From assembly GCA_945787105.1 (NCBI GenBank), contig CALZGZ010000103.1, forward strand, positions 1 through 38,068: DNA of 38,068 nucleotides. Direction: 5' to 3'. The notes beneath the pieces were generated by a model that saw only the letters and a program-made list of their open reading frames with translations, ran no database searches and was not told where the DNA came from. Of this stretch, positions 8,472-16,854 are shown one piece after another. The translations under genes were made by a program, and so were the position numbers. The DNA is from an uncultured Gammaproteobacteria bacterium. GTDB lineage: Bacteria; Pseudomonadota; Gammaproteobacteria; Arenicellales; JAANXG01. Each line of letters begins with the position of its first letter. Position 1 is the stretch's first letter.

Positions 8472-9866
8472 ATGAAACAGGCGGGTTACAAATTTGGCGT
8501 CTACGCGGCGGGAATCATCGGCGCGTTGTCGCTGGTGTCGCTGTTTTCGGCGGCTGGGATCAAGGCCGATGAGGGCCGTGCGTTGTTGCTCGAACTCGAC
8601 GGCATCATCGGCCCCGCCACCAGTGATTTTTTGATTCGCGGTATGCGAAGGGCCGAGGAAGACAATGTCCAGGTGTTGATCATTCGCATGAACACCCCAG
8701 GGGGACTCGACACCTCGATGCGCGAGATTATCAAGCACGTCCTCGCAAGCCCGGTTCCGGTAGTCTCCTATGTGTCGCCGGCGGGTTCGCGGGCCGCCAG
8801 CGCCGGGACCTATATGATGTACGCCAGTCATGTAGCGGCCATGGCCCCCGCCACCAACCTCGGCGCCGCGACGCCGGTCAAACTTACCCCTGGTGGGTTG
8901 GGGGCGCCGAAACCGCCGGAATCAAAGGACAAAGAAGCCAACGACAAAGAGAAAAAAGACGACGCCATGGAGGGCGGCGCGATGGAACGAAAGATCGTCA
9001 ACGACGCCGTGGCCTACATCCGCGGGCTCGCCAAATTATACGGACGCAACGCCGAGTGGGCGGAAAAGGCGGTGCGTGAAGGAGTCAGCCTGACCGCCGA
9101 CGACGCCCTCGACGAGGGCGTGATTGACCTCATCGCCAAGGATGTTGACGACCTGCTGAAGCAGTTGGATGGCCGTGAAGTCACCGTCGAGGACAAGAAG
9201 ATCACACTGCATACCAGCGGTATGAAGGTTGAGACCCTGGAACCCGACTGGCGTAACCGACTGCTCGCCATCATCACCAATCCCAACGTCGCGTATATCC
9301 TCATGTTGTTGGGGATCTACGGCTTGTTCTTCGAGCTGTCCAATCCGGGAAGTATATTCCCGGGGGTCGTAGGGGGGATCTGCATCCTGTTGGCGTTGTA
9401 TGCCTTTCATGTGCTGCCGGTGGATTACGCGGGCGTCGCCCTGATACTGCTCGGCATCGCACTCATGGTCGCCGAGCTATTCGCGCCGAGTTTCGGCATT
9501 CTGGGGATCGGTGGTGCAGTTGCGTTCGTGATTGGCTCGATGATCCTAATCGACACCGAGATCGAAGCGTTTCGAATATCGATGCCGTTGATCATTGTTG
9601 TTGCGATCTTTACCGCCTTGTTCGTGTTCGCCCTTGTTTCCCTGGCAATCAAACAACGCCGCAAACCGGTGGTGAGTGGCAAGGAACAGATGATCGGCAG
9701 CATCGGCGAAGCGACCGCCGCTTTTAACGAAGTCGGGCAAATCCGGGTCCACGGAGAAATATGGGAAGCGCACAGCAAGGACCCTGTAGATCAAGGACAA
9801 CGAGTCAAAGTGAATGATATGCAGGGACTGACCCTTTTAGTGGAACCGTTAGCGAAGGAGGAATAA
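8472..9866 (+). CDS. nfeD: NfeD-like membrane serine protease (ClpP-class)
   Basis: A long-form NfeD protein of 464 residues. A signal/anchor segment (about 9-30) is followed by a ClpP-like protease domain, where S110 in R-A-A-S-A-G-T-Y-M is the likely nucleophile and K174 ([10 protein letters not shown]) the likely general base, as in archaeal PH1510. A charged low-complexity insert (about 145-168, rich in K/D/E) separates them. Four or so membrane helices (about 272-395) and a C-terminal OB-fold NfeD domain (about 405-460) follow. The family cleaves stomatin partners and is tied to membrane quality control. ATG 8472 was chosen; an in-frame GTG at 8463 is possible. The ORF extends to 8373 only through the hairpin element. 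It forms an operon with the slipin gene, four bases downstream. Confidence 0.9.
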   Translation: MKQAGYKFGVYAAGIIGALSLVSLFSAAGIKADEGRALLLELDGIIGPATSDFLIRGMRRAEEDNVQVLIIRMNTPGGLDTSMREIIKHVLASPVPVVSYVSPAGSRAASAGTYMMYASHVAAMAPATNLGAATPVKLTPGGLGAPKPPESKDKEANDKEKKDDAMEGGAMERKIVNDAVAYIRGLAKLYGRNAEWAEKAVREGVSLTADDALDEGVIDLIAKDVDDLLKQLDGREVTVEDKKITLHTSGMKVETLEPDWRNRLLAIITNPNVAYILMLLGIYGLFFELSNPGSIFPGVVGGICILLALYAFHVLPVDYAGVALILLGIALMVAELFAPSFGILGIGGAVAFVIGSMILIDTEIEAFRISMPLIIVVAIFTALFVFALVSLAIKQRRKPVVSGKEQMIGSIGEATAAFNEVGQIRVHGEIWEAHSKDPVDQGQRVKVNDMQGLTLLVEPLAKEE

Positions 9867-9870
9867 ATCA

Positions 9871-10632
9871 ATGAGTGTATATATTGTCCCGATCCTGGCT
9901 GCCCTTGTTTTAATCATCTTTTTTGTCATCAAGATCCTGCGTGAATACGAGCGTGGCGTGATCTTTTTTCTGGGACGTTTCCAGACAGTCAAAGGGCCCG
10001 GTCTCGTCATCGTCGTTCCCCCAATCCAGCAAATGGTGCGTATCGACTTGCGCACCCGGGTGCTGGACGTGCCGACTCAGGACGTAATCTCGCGCGATAA
10101 CGTCTCGGTTAAAGTCAACGCGGTGGTCTATTACCGGGTGGTTGATCCGGAGCGAGCGATCATTCAGGTTGAACAGTTTCACACGGCGACCAGCCAACTG
10201 GCCCAGACCACCTTGCGGTCGGTGCTCGGCCAACACGAACTGGACGAGATGTTGTCGGAACGGGATAAGCTCAATTCGGATATTCAAGTGATCCTGGACA
10301 AACAGACCGACGCGTGGGGAATCAAGGTGGCCAACGTCGAGATCAAACACGTAGACCTCGATGAGAGTATGATTCGCGCCATCGCCAAGCAGGCAGAGGC
10401 GGAACGGATGCGGCGCGCGAAAATAATCAGCGCCGAGGGTGAGCTGCAAGCGTCCCACAAATTGACCGAAGCCGCGGGGGTATTACGTCACGAACCGCAC
10501 GCCATCACACTGCGCTACCTGCAGACCATGATCGATATGTCCCACGAGCAGAACCAGACGATTTTCTTTCCATTTCCCATCGAAATGCTGAGCATGATTA
10601 AGGGCATCGCTGACAGCAAGAAAAGTGACTAA
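9871..10632 (+). CDS. Slipin (stomatin-like SPFH/band-7 protein)
   Basis: A 253-residue membrane-anchored SPFH protein. An N-terminal hydrophobic hairpin (about 4-22) leads into the band-7 domain with [17 protein letters not shown] and R-T-R-V-L-D-V-P. A heptad-like A-x-A-E-x-R-R-A-K-I-I-x-A-E-G-E region (about 170-195) supports oligomerisation. The family forms large assemblies in membrane microdomains, and the partner NfeD protease clips the C-terminal region of stomatin in archaea. The strong site AAGGAGGAA overlaps the nfeD stop and lies 7-8 bases before ATG 9871, so the two genes are co-translated. Downstream is a repeat-rich space shared with a convergent gene. Confidence 0.92.
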   Translation: MSVYIVPILAALVLIIFFVIKILREYERGVIFFLGRFQTVKGPGLVIVVPPIQQMVRIDLRTRVLDVPTQDVISRDNVSVKVNAVVYYRVVDPERAIIQVEQFHTATSQLAQTTLRSVLGQHELDEMLSERDKLNSDIQVILDKQTDAWGIKVANVEIKHVDLDESMIRAIAKQAEAERMRRAKIISAEGELQASHKLTEAAGVLRHEPHAITLRYLQTMIDMSHEQNQTIFFPFPIEMLSMIKGIADSKKSD

Positions 10633-10679
10633 AAATTCGGGTCAGCCCCCTAATGTTTAGGGTCTCACCTTAATTCTTC

Positions 10680-10795
10680 TATGTCATCCTGCCGCGCACC
10701 GCAGGGGTGGATGTCACTCCCACATCTACCGATATCACTTTCGCCTGGCAAGCTTTAATATGTCATTCCGAGCAACGCGAGGAATGACAGCGGTG
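10680..10795 (+). repeat. TCATCCTG/TCATTCCGAG palindromic repeat
   Basis: Contains TGTCATTCCGAGCAACGCGAGGAATGACA, a hairpin formed by GTCATTCC and GGAATGAC, preceded by a TCATCCTGCCGCG half. Same family as 15285-15480 and 18205. Confidence 0.55.
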
Positions 10796-10859
10796 GTGGT
10801 TAATGACGTAGGGGTCTGACCCGAACGGTACTCACTCAAGACCATTAGGAACTCAATAA

Positions 10860-11120
10860 GGCTGAAGCGAGCGAGAATTTACGGGACTGTCGGCGGCACG
10901 GATGCCGGCGTCGAGTCTAGATGGACGTATCCACGGCGGGTCGCGGAAATTGTCAAACGGTTCAGTTCAGCCTGGAACCTTGGACGAAAAGGACTGACGC
11001 GAGGGAAAATTTACCGGACCGACGCCGGCACGGATGCTGGCTTCGAGCCTACACGGATGTATTTACGGCGGGTCGCGGAAATTCTCACGCGCTTGAGCTT
11101 GGCCTGGAACCTTTACCAGG
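10860..11120 (+). repeat. Structured ~131-bp repeat, two tandem copies
   Basis: Copy A (10860-10990) and copy B (10991-11120) share GAATTTACGGGAC-like starts, a stem-loop, CGTCGAG, TGGACGTAT/CGGATGTATTTACGGCG and TCGCGGAAATT. The main stem is GGCGGCA/TGCCGGC in A and GCCGGCA/TGCTGGC in B. Other copies are at 18342 and 30728-30990, all in the same orientation. Confidence 0.8.
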
Positions 11121-11145
11121 TCTGGTCCATTTCCTCGCGTTTAAT

Positions 11146-12303
11146 TCAAGCCGTTGCTACGATCAACGGCACATACATCTCCGCATCGCTGGTACCGCCG
11201 TGCACCCCGATTTGGATATGTCGCTCCTCCCCCGGCAGCCAGTCCTTGATCACGAACCGCTGTTTCATGATCAGCGTATAGTCTCCGACCCGCTCGCGAA
11301 GCCGCGGATGGGGATCACCGGCGCCAAAGTATCCGTTATCGATCAACTCGTCGCTGGGCCGAAGTTCCGCGTGTTCCCCCAATTTAGCGGTGACGTATTG
11401 TTCAAACGCCTCGCGCCGACCGGGCCTGACATAACAATAGGCAGCCCGCCGCTCGCCACACAACGGTAAGGCAAGGGTTTCGGCAAGATCAGGGTGATCA
11501 TCCAAGTCGATGTGGTCCGCATCCGACACATCGATCATACCGTGGTCGGCAGTCACCACAATCATCGTGCCGCTGCCCTTAATACTGTCAAGAAATTCGC
11601 CGAAGGCGGCATCGATATCTTGGTAATGCTTTGCGGCCTGGTGACTATTGATGCCATGACTGTGCCCGGTGTGGTCTAGGCCCGGCCAATAACAATAAAT
11701 GAATTTACGCTTGGGTGGAGCTCGCGCGATTGCCGCTGTGGTTGCGAACATCTGTGACAACGTCGCATAGATACGCACCTCGGCCCTACCTTTGTGCGAT
11801 ATATTGAAGTCCGAGTAGGCAATATCCCGAGGTGTCACGAGATAGGTGGGGACACCCATCCGGTCGGAAATCGGGACATGGCCAAACAACCGCTCGGCGT
11901 CGATGCCGCTGTGACTCAAATCCACACCGCCATAACGGGGTGAACCGCGCAGTACCGTCATCACCGCGCCCAATTCACGGAAATACATAAACCAACCGGT
12001 GATCGCATGTTGCTGCGGTGCATCCCCGGTCAAATAGGTGGTGATCGCGGATGCCGTGGTTGACGGAAACACCGAGGTCAATCTGCCTTTGAGATGCTGG
12101 CGTAAAACGCCCTCTTCGCGCTGCATCAGAAATTCATAACCGAGCCCATCGAGCACCAACAAAAGCATATTTCGATGCTCGCCCAGCATCAGGGGATCGA
12201 GGTTAGCAAGCGCTGGATATAGCGGCGAACACCCATCCCCGGCGTGTATAAAAGAACTCATCAGATTGACGATGCTGCCGTCTCGGTAATCGGGTAGCGC
12301 CAT
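11146..12303 (-). CDS. Alkaline-phosphatase superfamily phosphodiesterase/nucleotide pyrophosphatase
   Basis: A 385-residue protein with the metal-binding scaffold of type I phosphodiesterase/nucleotide pyrophosphatases. D52 in L-V-L-D-G-L-G and T82/T83 in P-S-T-T-A-S supply a metal ligand and the nucleophile. D210 and H214 in W-P-G-L-D-H-T-G-H, D253-H254 in T-A-D-H-G-M and H368 in G-V-H-G-G complete the two-zinc site. No signal peptide is visible, so it is probably cytoplasmic. It may hydrolyse a phosphodiester or a phosphate monoester; the exact substrate is unknown. It lies 41 bases beyond the ADP-ribosylglycohydrolase gene on the same strand and is likely co-transcribed with it. That pairing could mean related nucleotide or ADP-ribose chemistry, but this is inference. 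Confidence 0.87.
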   Translation of the reverse strand: MALPDYRDGSIVNLMSSFIHAGDGCSPLYPALANLDPLMLGEHRNMLLLVLDGLGYEFLMQREEGVLRQHLKGRLTSVFPSTTASAITTYLTGDAPQQHAITGWFMYFRELGAVMTVLRGSPRYGGVDLSHSGIDAERLFGHVPISDRMGVPTYLVTPRDIAYSDFNISHKGRAEVRIYATLSQMFATTAAIARAPPKRKFIYCYWPGLDHTGHSHGINSHQAAKHYQDIDAAFGEFLDSIKGSGTMIVVTADHGMIDVSDADHIDLDDHPDLAETLALPLCGERRAAYCYVRPGRREAFEQYVTAKLGEHAELRPSDELIDNGYFGAGDPHPRLRERVGDYTLIMKQRFVIKDWLPGEERHIQIGVHGGTSDAEMYVPLIVATA

Positions 12304-12344
12304 AAGCTACAATTCTCCGCCTCGCGCCGTATGGATAACAAGTA

Positions 12345-13142
12345 TCAGTGTGTGCCCACCCCGTAGACCTCGTCAAATCTATTCACAACCTCTAACAAGT
12401 CCTCCGTTAAACGTTCCTCCACAGCGTCCGCAATCCACTGCGGTACGCCATCATAGTAGGCCTGGGCAATCGCGCCAGCGATACACGCCATGGTGTCGCT
12501 GTCGCCACCCAGGGACACCGCGTTGCGAATCGTATCTTCGTAGTCGACGGATTCGATAAATGCGATCAGAGATTCTGGAACCGAACCCTGGCAAGACACA
12601 TCGAATTGGTAACCGGGCCGGATGTGATCCAACAAGCGATTCAAATCGTACTTGAACCGTTGCGTCATCTCATTTTTTATCTGCTGCTTGTCCGCGCCTG
12701 AGCGCGCTAGAAACACCGACAATGCAACCGCCTGCGCACCCTTGACACCCTCCGGGTGATCATGGGTGACCAGTGCCGTTTGCTCCGCCTGTTGGAGCAC
12801 ACTAGCAACCGAGTCACAGGCATAGCCCACGGCCGACACCCGCATCGCCGAGCCGTTACCCCAACTGTTATAAGGCTCGTTGTCATCGGACAGCAGCCAA
12901 CGGATGAACGAGCCGCCGTAGCCGGCGTCGGGATAACGTTTGCCCCATCGTTTCAGGTAAACAGCAAACCCGCCGTCACTCAATAGTGCATCGGCAATGG
13001 CAATGGTCAGCACAGAATCATCGGTGAACCGCGACCCACGACTGAGCAATGGGAATTCCTTGGTCTTGATGGGACGCGCCTCGTACAACGATCCGACCAT
13101 ATCACCGGCGATGGCACCCACCAGCGGAGTGCTACCATTCAC
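12345..13142 (-). CDS. ADP-ribosylglycohydrolase family protein (DraG/ARH-like)
   Basis: A 265-residue enzyme of the all-helical ADP-ribosyl(glyco)hydrolase family, which removes ADP-ribose from proteins or small molecules using two Mg ions. The signatures are all present: G-A-I-A-G-D-M-V-G-S near 9-18, the first metal site T40-D41-D42 (F-T-D-D-S-V), G-N-G-S-A-M-R at 96-101, T-H-D-H-P-E-G at 126-132, and the second metal site G-G-D-S-D-T at 212-217. It starts at GTG 13142 with GGAGG about nine bases upstream. It is divergent from the TGS GTPase gene (65 bases between starts). Substrate unknown. Many bacterial members are not true DraG, and no nitrogenase gene is in view. Confidence 0.9.
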   Translation of the reverse strand: MNGSTPLVGAIAGDMVGSLYEARPIKTKEFPLLSRGSRFTDDSVLTIAIADALLSDGGFAVYLKRWGKRYPDAGYGGSFIRWLLSDDNEPYNSWGNGSAMRVSAVGYACDSVASVLQQAEQTALVTHDHPEGVKGAQAVALSVFLARSGADKQQIKNEMTQRFKYDLNRLLDHIRPGYQFDVSCQGSVPESLIAFIESVDYEDTIRNAVSLGGDSDTMACIAGAIAQAYYDGVPQWIADAVEERLTEDLLEVVNRFDEVYGVGTH

Positions 13143-13207
13143 TAATCGATGCCTCCGGCTTAGCGCTTGTATTAATTACCAACCTGTAGTAACACATTTC
13201 ACTACCC

Positions 13208-14248
13208 ATGCCGACCAACGTCACCGCTGAATACAAAAAAGCCGAGCAGGCCTTTCGCCAGGCCCAGGAACCGCGCGAACGCTTAGCCTGCCTGAAAGAG
13301 ATGTTACGCACTATACCCAAGCACAAAGGAACCGAACATCTTCAGGCGGACATCAAGACCCGAATCAAACAACTCACCGAGGAATTAGCCGGACCCAAGA
13401 AGGGGGCTGGACGCAAGGGGCCCAGTTACACCGTGCGTCCCGAGGGCGCCGCACAGATCGCCCTGGTAGGTCCTCCCAACGCGGGCAAATCCAGTCTCCA
13501 TGCCCGATTGACAGGGTCCCATAGCGAGACCGGTCCGTATCCTTACACCACCAAACTACCGGTACCAGGTATGCTGGCGTTCGAAGACACGCACTTTCAG
13601 TTGGTGGATCTACCGCCGGTGTCGGCCGACTTCATGGAAACTTGGATGGCTAACGCGTTGCAGAACGCCGATGCCGCGCTTCTGGTCGTCGACATTAATG
13701 ACCCGGACTGCACGGATCATGTCCAGGCTATCTGCCTACGGCTCGCTGAAAAGAAGATAATTCTCGCCGAACGTTGGCGCGGGTTTAACGGCGGCGATGT
13801 GCATCGCGACCGACCGCAGAGCGATGATGAATGGGCGGACCCGTTCCAAGTTATCTTGCCAACGTTGCTGATCGCCAATAAGTGCGATCTTAATCCTGAT
13901 CCCGACGAAGTGCGGGTATTGGAGGAACTATTGGAGGTACGCTTCCCCGCGGTAGCTACCTCGATCGAGACCGGAGCCGGTCTCGACCGGATTGGGCCGA
14001 TGCTGTTTAAGGGCCTGCAAATCGTGCGTGTTTATACCAAGGCCCCGGGCAAAGAACCGGACGTTGGCCGGCCATTTACCGTTTATCGCGGTGACACCGT
14101 GCGTGACGTGGCCCGCTTGGTACACAAAGAACTGGCCGAAAAGTTCAGCTTTGCGCGCATATGGGGCAGCGGGCAGTTTGCCGGCCAACAAGTCGGTTCC
14201 GATCACATTGTCGCCGATCGCGACGTCATCGAGTTACATACAAAGTAA
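13208..14248 (+). CDS. DRG/OBG-type GTPase with C-terminal TGS domain
   Basis: A 346-residue translation-factor-class GTPase. A charged helical N-terminus (1-78) precedes the G domain: P-loop G88-P-P-N-A-G-K-S-S, switch II/G3 D-L-P-P (134-137), N-K-C-D (224-227, G4) and S-I-E-T-G (G5-like). A TGS domain occupies about 272-346. The arrangement matches DRG-like proteins, common in archaea and eukaryotes and found in some bacteria, where a ribosome-linked role is suspected. G3 is D-L-P-P rather than the more usual D-x-P-G/D-T-P-G. ATG 13208 has no strong ribosome site; the gene may be leaderless or weakly translated. It converges on a small hypothetical gene. Confidence 0.88.
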   Translation: MPTNVTAEYKKAEQAFRQAQEPRERLACLKEMLRTIPKHKGTEHLQADIKTRIKQLTEELAGPKKGAGRKGPSYTVRPEGAAQIALVGPPNAGKSSLHARLTGSHSETGPYPYTTKLPVPGMLAFEDTHFQLVDLPPVSADFMETWMANALQNADAALLVVDINDPDCTDHVQAICLRLAEKKIILAERWRGFNGGDVHRDRPQSDDEWADPFQVILPTLLIANKCDLNPDPDEVRVLEELLEVRFPAVATSIETGAGLDRIGPMLFKGLQIVRVYTKAPGKEPDVGRPFTVYRGDTVRDVARLVHKELAEKFSFARIWGSGQFAGQQVGSDHIVADRDVIELHTK

Positions 14249-14300
14249 TAAAGCGCAAAGCGCGAATTGACAAGCTTACCCGTGATCTTCGAGTCTTAGA

Positions 14301-14609
14301 CTACGCAGTCCCCGTATTGATGTCGTGAGGCGAATGATAATACTCACTCTCTTTGACCAGTTCCTGCGTAAAGCGAATAAGCTCGGCGAGGCGCTTTTCC
14401 GCGGTATTAATAGGTTCACAATCCTCGCATCTCGGATCACCACAGGGTTGCCGGGTATACAGCCAATACTGTATGGCACCGGCAAGTATTCCATCGGCGA
14501 TATCCCACACGTCGGCCTCCTCATCACTGTCCGCTAACCGGTTGGCAAGGTCGATGGCCTCGCGAGCGGCATTGTCATAACTTTTTGACTCGTCGTAATC
14601 TTGATACAT
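14301..14609 (-). CDS. Conserved-looking small hypothetical protein
   Basis: A 102-residue acidic, soluble protein. I do not recognise the family. Visible features are a helical N-terminal half rich in A/D/E (A-R-E-A-I-D-L-A-N-R-L-A), a W-x-x-A-D-G-I-L-A-G-A-I-Q-Y-W-L stretch, and a cluster C-x4-C-x2-C (P-C-G-D-P-R-C-E-D-C) near 56-63 that could bind metal. No signal peptide. Codon use and the amphipathic helices argue that it is a real gene, unlike the overlapping plus-strand frames. It converges on the TGS GTPase gene 52 bases away. Confidence 0.6.
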   Translation of the reverse strand: MYQDYDESKSYDNAAREAIDLANRLADSDEEADVWDIADGILAGAIQYWLYTRQPCGDPRCEDCEPINTAEKRLAELIRFTQELVKESEYYHSPHDINTGTA

Positions 14610-14773
14610 GGGTGGAACTCGCTCTGATGAGTGGATGCTGTTACCAATCTTATCAGTAATATCGGCGTCACCGGACGCCTGAGTCGGCTGATATTTGCCT
14701 GCTTAGTGTACAACGGGGTGCCGGCGAGGGGTAGAAGACGGTTTTGAGATAACCAACAAGGGCCAACACGCCC

Positions 14774-15190
14774 CTATACGAACTGCAGCTGTGTGTGCTT
14801 GGCCGTGTTTGTTAAATTCCGCGACACCGGACAATTTTTCATTCGTTCAACAATATAGGCGACATCATCCGCAGTGGCTTGTCCCGAGTGCAACGCAACA
14901 TCAAAGCTTGCGTGGATCTCATGAACGAACCAGTCTTCCGATGTGGTCAATTTGAATCTGCCGGTCACGGTGTCGAGCGCCATACCAAGTTCAGTAGCGT
15001 TGCTGTGGAGATACATGTGCTGGCAGATAAACACAGAGTAAACAAAAATCAAAAACCCGCGGGTCTCAAGGTTCAAATCGAGCGGCTCCCACTCACCGTC
15101 AGCGAGCACCTGTACCTCCAACTTTTTCAGTGTGTTCTCCGGGATGTCGTGGAGACTGGATAAACGCAGCTCAAAGGTCCGTTGTGTCAT
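14774..15190 (-). CDS. OsmC-like peroxiredoxin / thiol peroxidase
   Basis: A 138-residue OsmC/Ohr-superfamily protein. Both redox cysteines are present: C56 in V-F-I-C-Q-H and C120 in M-K-N-C-P-V-S-R-N-L, the latter a hallmark of the family. OsmC/Ohr proteins reduce organic hydroperoxides with dithiol reductants; some SBP-linked or YhfA-like members act on other thiol substrates. No signal peptide, so it is cytoplasmic. The middle region is less canonical than in classical OsmC or Ohr, so I do not assign a symbol. It is on the same strand as the DUF3365 haem-protein gene but separated from it by about 370 bases of repeats, so it probably has its own promoter. Confidence 0.8.
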   Translation of the reverse strand: MTQRTFELRLSSLHDIPENTLKKLEVQVLADGEWEPLDLNLETRGFLIFVYSVFICQHMYLHSNATELGMALDTVTGRFKLTTSEDWFVHEIHASFDVALHSGQATADDVAYIVERMKNCPVSRNLTNTAKHTQLQFV

Positions 15191-15564
15191 GGCCCCACCG
15201 TTTCGCTACAAAAAGTTAGGGTCAGAAAAATTGGCATCAAAGTCATCGCTGTACCACTAACATGCGGCGCAAACACTTGAGGTCATTCCAAGCGCAGCGA
15301 GGATTCCGACCTGTTGGTGGTCGTGTCGATTCAGTGTTGTCATGCCGATCATTGTTTGTGTCATTCTGAGCGAAGCGAAGAATCTCACCGTGCCTAATGA
15401 TGACGTTAAGTTCAAGACGGTGAGATCCTTCCCCCTGCTGTGCGAGGACAAGCAGCCGCTCGCGGCTTCAGGATGACAACAACAAGAAAAATTCGCGGTG
15501 ACCGGAGCCGATTAGATCTACCCCGAGCGACGCCGAGGGAGCCTAGTTTTGCCAATCACACTAT
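15191..15564. other. Intergenic, occupied by palindromic repeat
   Basis: No gene. The region is mostly the inverted repeat at 15280-15480 plus a GGGTCAG fragment near 15220. Confidence 0.4.
15280..15480 (+). repeat. CATTCTGAGCGAAGCGAAGAATC-type inverted repeat
   Basis: The left arm is TCATTCTGAGCGAAGCGAAG then AATCTCACCGT. The right arm is ACGGTGAGATCCTT followed, after a CTGCTGTGCGAGGACAAGC block, by CGCGGCTTCAGGATGACA. A further GTCATTCCAAGCGCAGCGAGGATTCC unit precedes it. The right side contains a variant of the GC-rich 21-mer, so two repeat families are nested here. Confidence 0.75.
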
Positions 15565-16149
15565 TCATTCTATGGGCTGGGTAATCGTAAAGGCCCCGCG
15601 AATATCGCCCACCGCATAACCGCGAGCCTGATCCGTCGGATACAACTGTTTCAGCTTCGCTTCCACTGCCGGGGCGACCGAGTCACCGCCGTGGCAATTG
15701 AGGCACACCGCTTGCGTGGGAATCGCCTTCATCCATCGAAACACCTTCTTATCACCCTGCGCCACCACCTCATGGTGTTCCAGTGCCTGCGGCGCCTCCC
15801 CTGCCTTTTTGCGTGCATCGAATTTCTCTAGTACGGAACGCTCCCAGGCATCCGGCGCATTCGCGGGATTGCGGGTTTTCAAGCTGGTGCGGGCCACGCG
15901 CCAACCTTTGGCGTCAGCATGCTGTTGGGTAATCACCATCGCCTTGGTGTGGCACACATCCAACGCATTCACCGGCCCACCGGCCTTCATCGCCGCTTGC
16001 AGTTCACCCTTTAATGACTGCATGAATTGCTTTGCCGTCTGGCGACTCATCTTTACGCGGTCGTCGGTGGAAGTCTCGCCGGCGGCAAACGTGACGCTCA
16101 TTGCCGCGAGCAATAAACCCGACGTGAACACAAGGGTGGAACGTTTCAT
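15565..16149 (-). CDS. Periplasmic DUF3365 (Tll0287-like) mono-haem protein
   Basis: A 194-residue secreted protein. A signal peptide (1-22, ending A-A-G-E) precedes a Tll0287-like/DUF3365 domain. One c-type haem site is clear: C149-L-N-C152-H153. C66-H67 (D-V-C-H) is a conserved family position. R-G-Y-A-V-G-D-I-R-G-A-F-T-I near the C-terminus is typical of the domain. These proteins act as haem-based redox or sensor modules in the periplasm. ATG 16149 is preceded by TAGGAG at seven bases. The DUF2892 membrane-protein gene is 19 bases upstream, so the two are probably one transcript. Confidence 0.88.
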   Translation of the reverse strand: MKRSTLVFTSGLLLAAMSVTFAAGETSTDDRVKMSRQTAKQFMQSLKGELQAAMKAGGPVNALDVCHTKAMVITQQHADAKGWRVARTSLKTRNPANAPDAWERSVLEKFDARKKAGEAPQALEHHEVVAQGDKKVFRWMKAIPTQAVCLNCHGGDSVAPAVEAKLKQLYPTDQARGYAVGDIRGAFTITQPIE

Positions 16150-16168
16150 ATTAATCTCCTAGGGTTTG

Positions 16169-16372
16169 TTAGTTAAATACGACGCCTGGCTTGGTACCGA
16201 CGCGCTTTAGAATCTTGGCCAACGGGCAAAAACCGGTAAACGCGGCCTGCAACAGGTTGACGCCAACAAAGGCGGTCACCCACAACCAGTACGGGTAGTG
16301 ATAATGCGCCAAGGCGACGCTGAGCAAAATCATGGTGCCGGCAAATACGAGCACGATGCGGTCAATGGACAT
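16169..16372 (-). CDS. DUF2892 small inner-membrane protein
   Basis: A 67-residue two-helix membrane protein: hydrophobic segments at about 5-22 and 27-46, then the conserved [13 protein letters not shown] motif (about 47-59). This matches the DUF2892 family, often found fused or next to rhodanese domains (YgaP-like) and thought to belong with sulfur or thiol handling. Function unproven. It lies directly upstream of the DUF3365 gene. Confidence 0.85.
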   Translation of the reverse strand: MSIDRIVLVFAGTMILLSVALAHYHYPYWLWVTAFVGVNLLQAAFTGFCPLAKILKRVGTKPGVVFN

Positions 16373-16848
16373 GCGGTGGATTCCGTTAAATTAGTATTAC
16401 ACCATATGCTAATATACAACCCCCCACAGGTCAACACCCTGACCGGGGCATCGACACCCCAACCGCCACCCACCCCTCCCGCCGGGCGGTGCTCAAGGGC
16501 CGAGCTTTGTCCGTCGCGCGGCCCGCCCCACCCGTGCGGAGCCACACCCAGCGTCACCGCGCCTTGCCCGCGGATCCACCACGATAGCTGCCGCCGGTGG
16601 CCATTGCCGCGGCTTCGCTGCTGGTGAAATGCCGCACGGTCGTGGAACAGGCCAGGCCCCCAACCATCCACTTGACCGACCTGGCAACGGGACTGAGTGC
16701 CATCATCCACGGTACAGCGCTCGGTATCGCAATGCGCGACCAACGATTCATTCCAGTCAAGCCTTTGGGCTGAATGAAGGATATAGGTCGGCAGGATCCC
16801 ATGGTTCTCGATCGTCATGAACACGGGCTTTGTATCCACAAGCACCAC
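16330..16848 (-). CDS. Doubtful ORF after the DsrC-like gene
   Basis: An open frame of 172 codons from GTG 16848, seven bases past the DsrC-like stop. The first ~70 residues have plausible codon use and composition ([12 protein letters not shown]..., several Cys/His). The rest is Gly/Trp/Arg-rich and runs over the start of DUF2892. No family recognised. It could be a short real gene, a decayed gene, or a chance frame. Competing ORFs on both strands (for example 16554-16802 minus) are no better. Confidence 0.3.
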   Translation of the reverse strand: MVLVDTKPVFMTIENHGILPTYILHSAQRLDWNESLVAHCDTERCTVDDGTQSRCQVGQVDGWGPGLFHDRAAFHQQRSRGNGHRRQLSWWIRGQGAVTLGVAPHGWGGPRDGQSSALEHRPAGGVGGGWGVDAPVRVLTCGGLYISIWCNTNLTESTACPLTASCSYLPAP

Positions 16849-16854
16849 CGAGCG

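Larger units (their letters stand above)
10633..11145. other. Convergent intergenic region filled with repeats
   Basis: This 513-base space separates the slipin gene from the convergent phosphatase-family gene. It contains TCATCCTG / TCATTCCGAG palindromes (10680-10795), a GGGTCTGACCC palindrome near 10812, and two tandem copies of the ~131-bp structured repeat. The ORFs listed by translation here are repeat artefacts. Confidence 0.5.

Noticed and set aside
10651-10665. CCCTAA-TGT-TTAGGG hairpin after the slipin gene as a terminator
   Set aside because: Weak AT-containing stem without a T-run; left uncalled.
12345-13142. Nitrogenase-regulating DraG
   Set aside because: The fold family is right, but there is no draT or nif context, so the specific DraG name is not justified.
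16554-16802. 82-codon minus-strand ORF inside the doubtful 172-codon ORF
   Set aside because: No recognisable domain, competing frames on both strands; not enough to call a gene.
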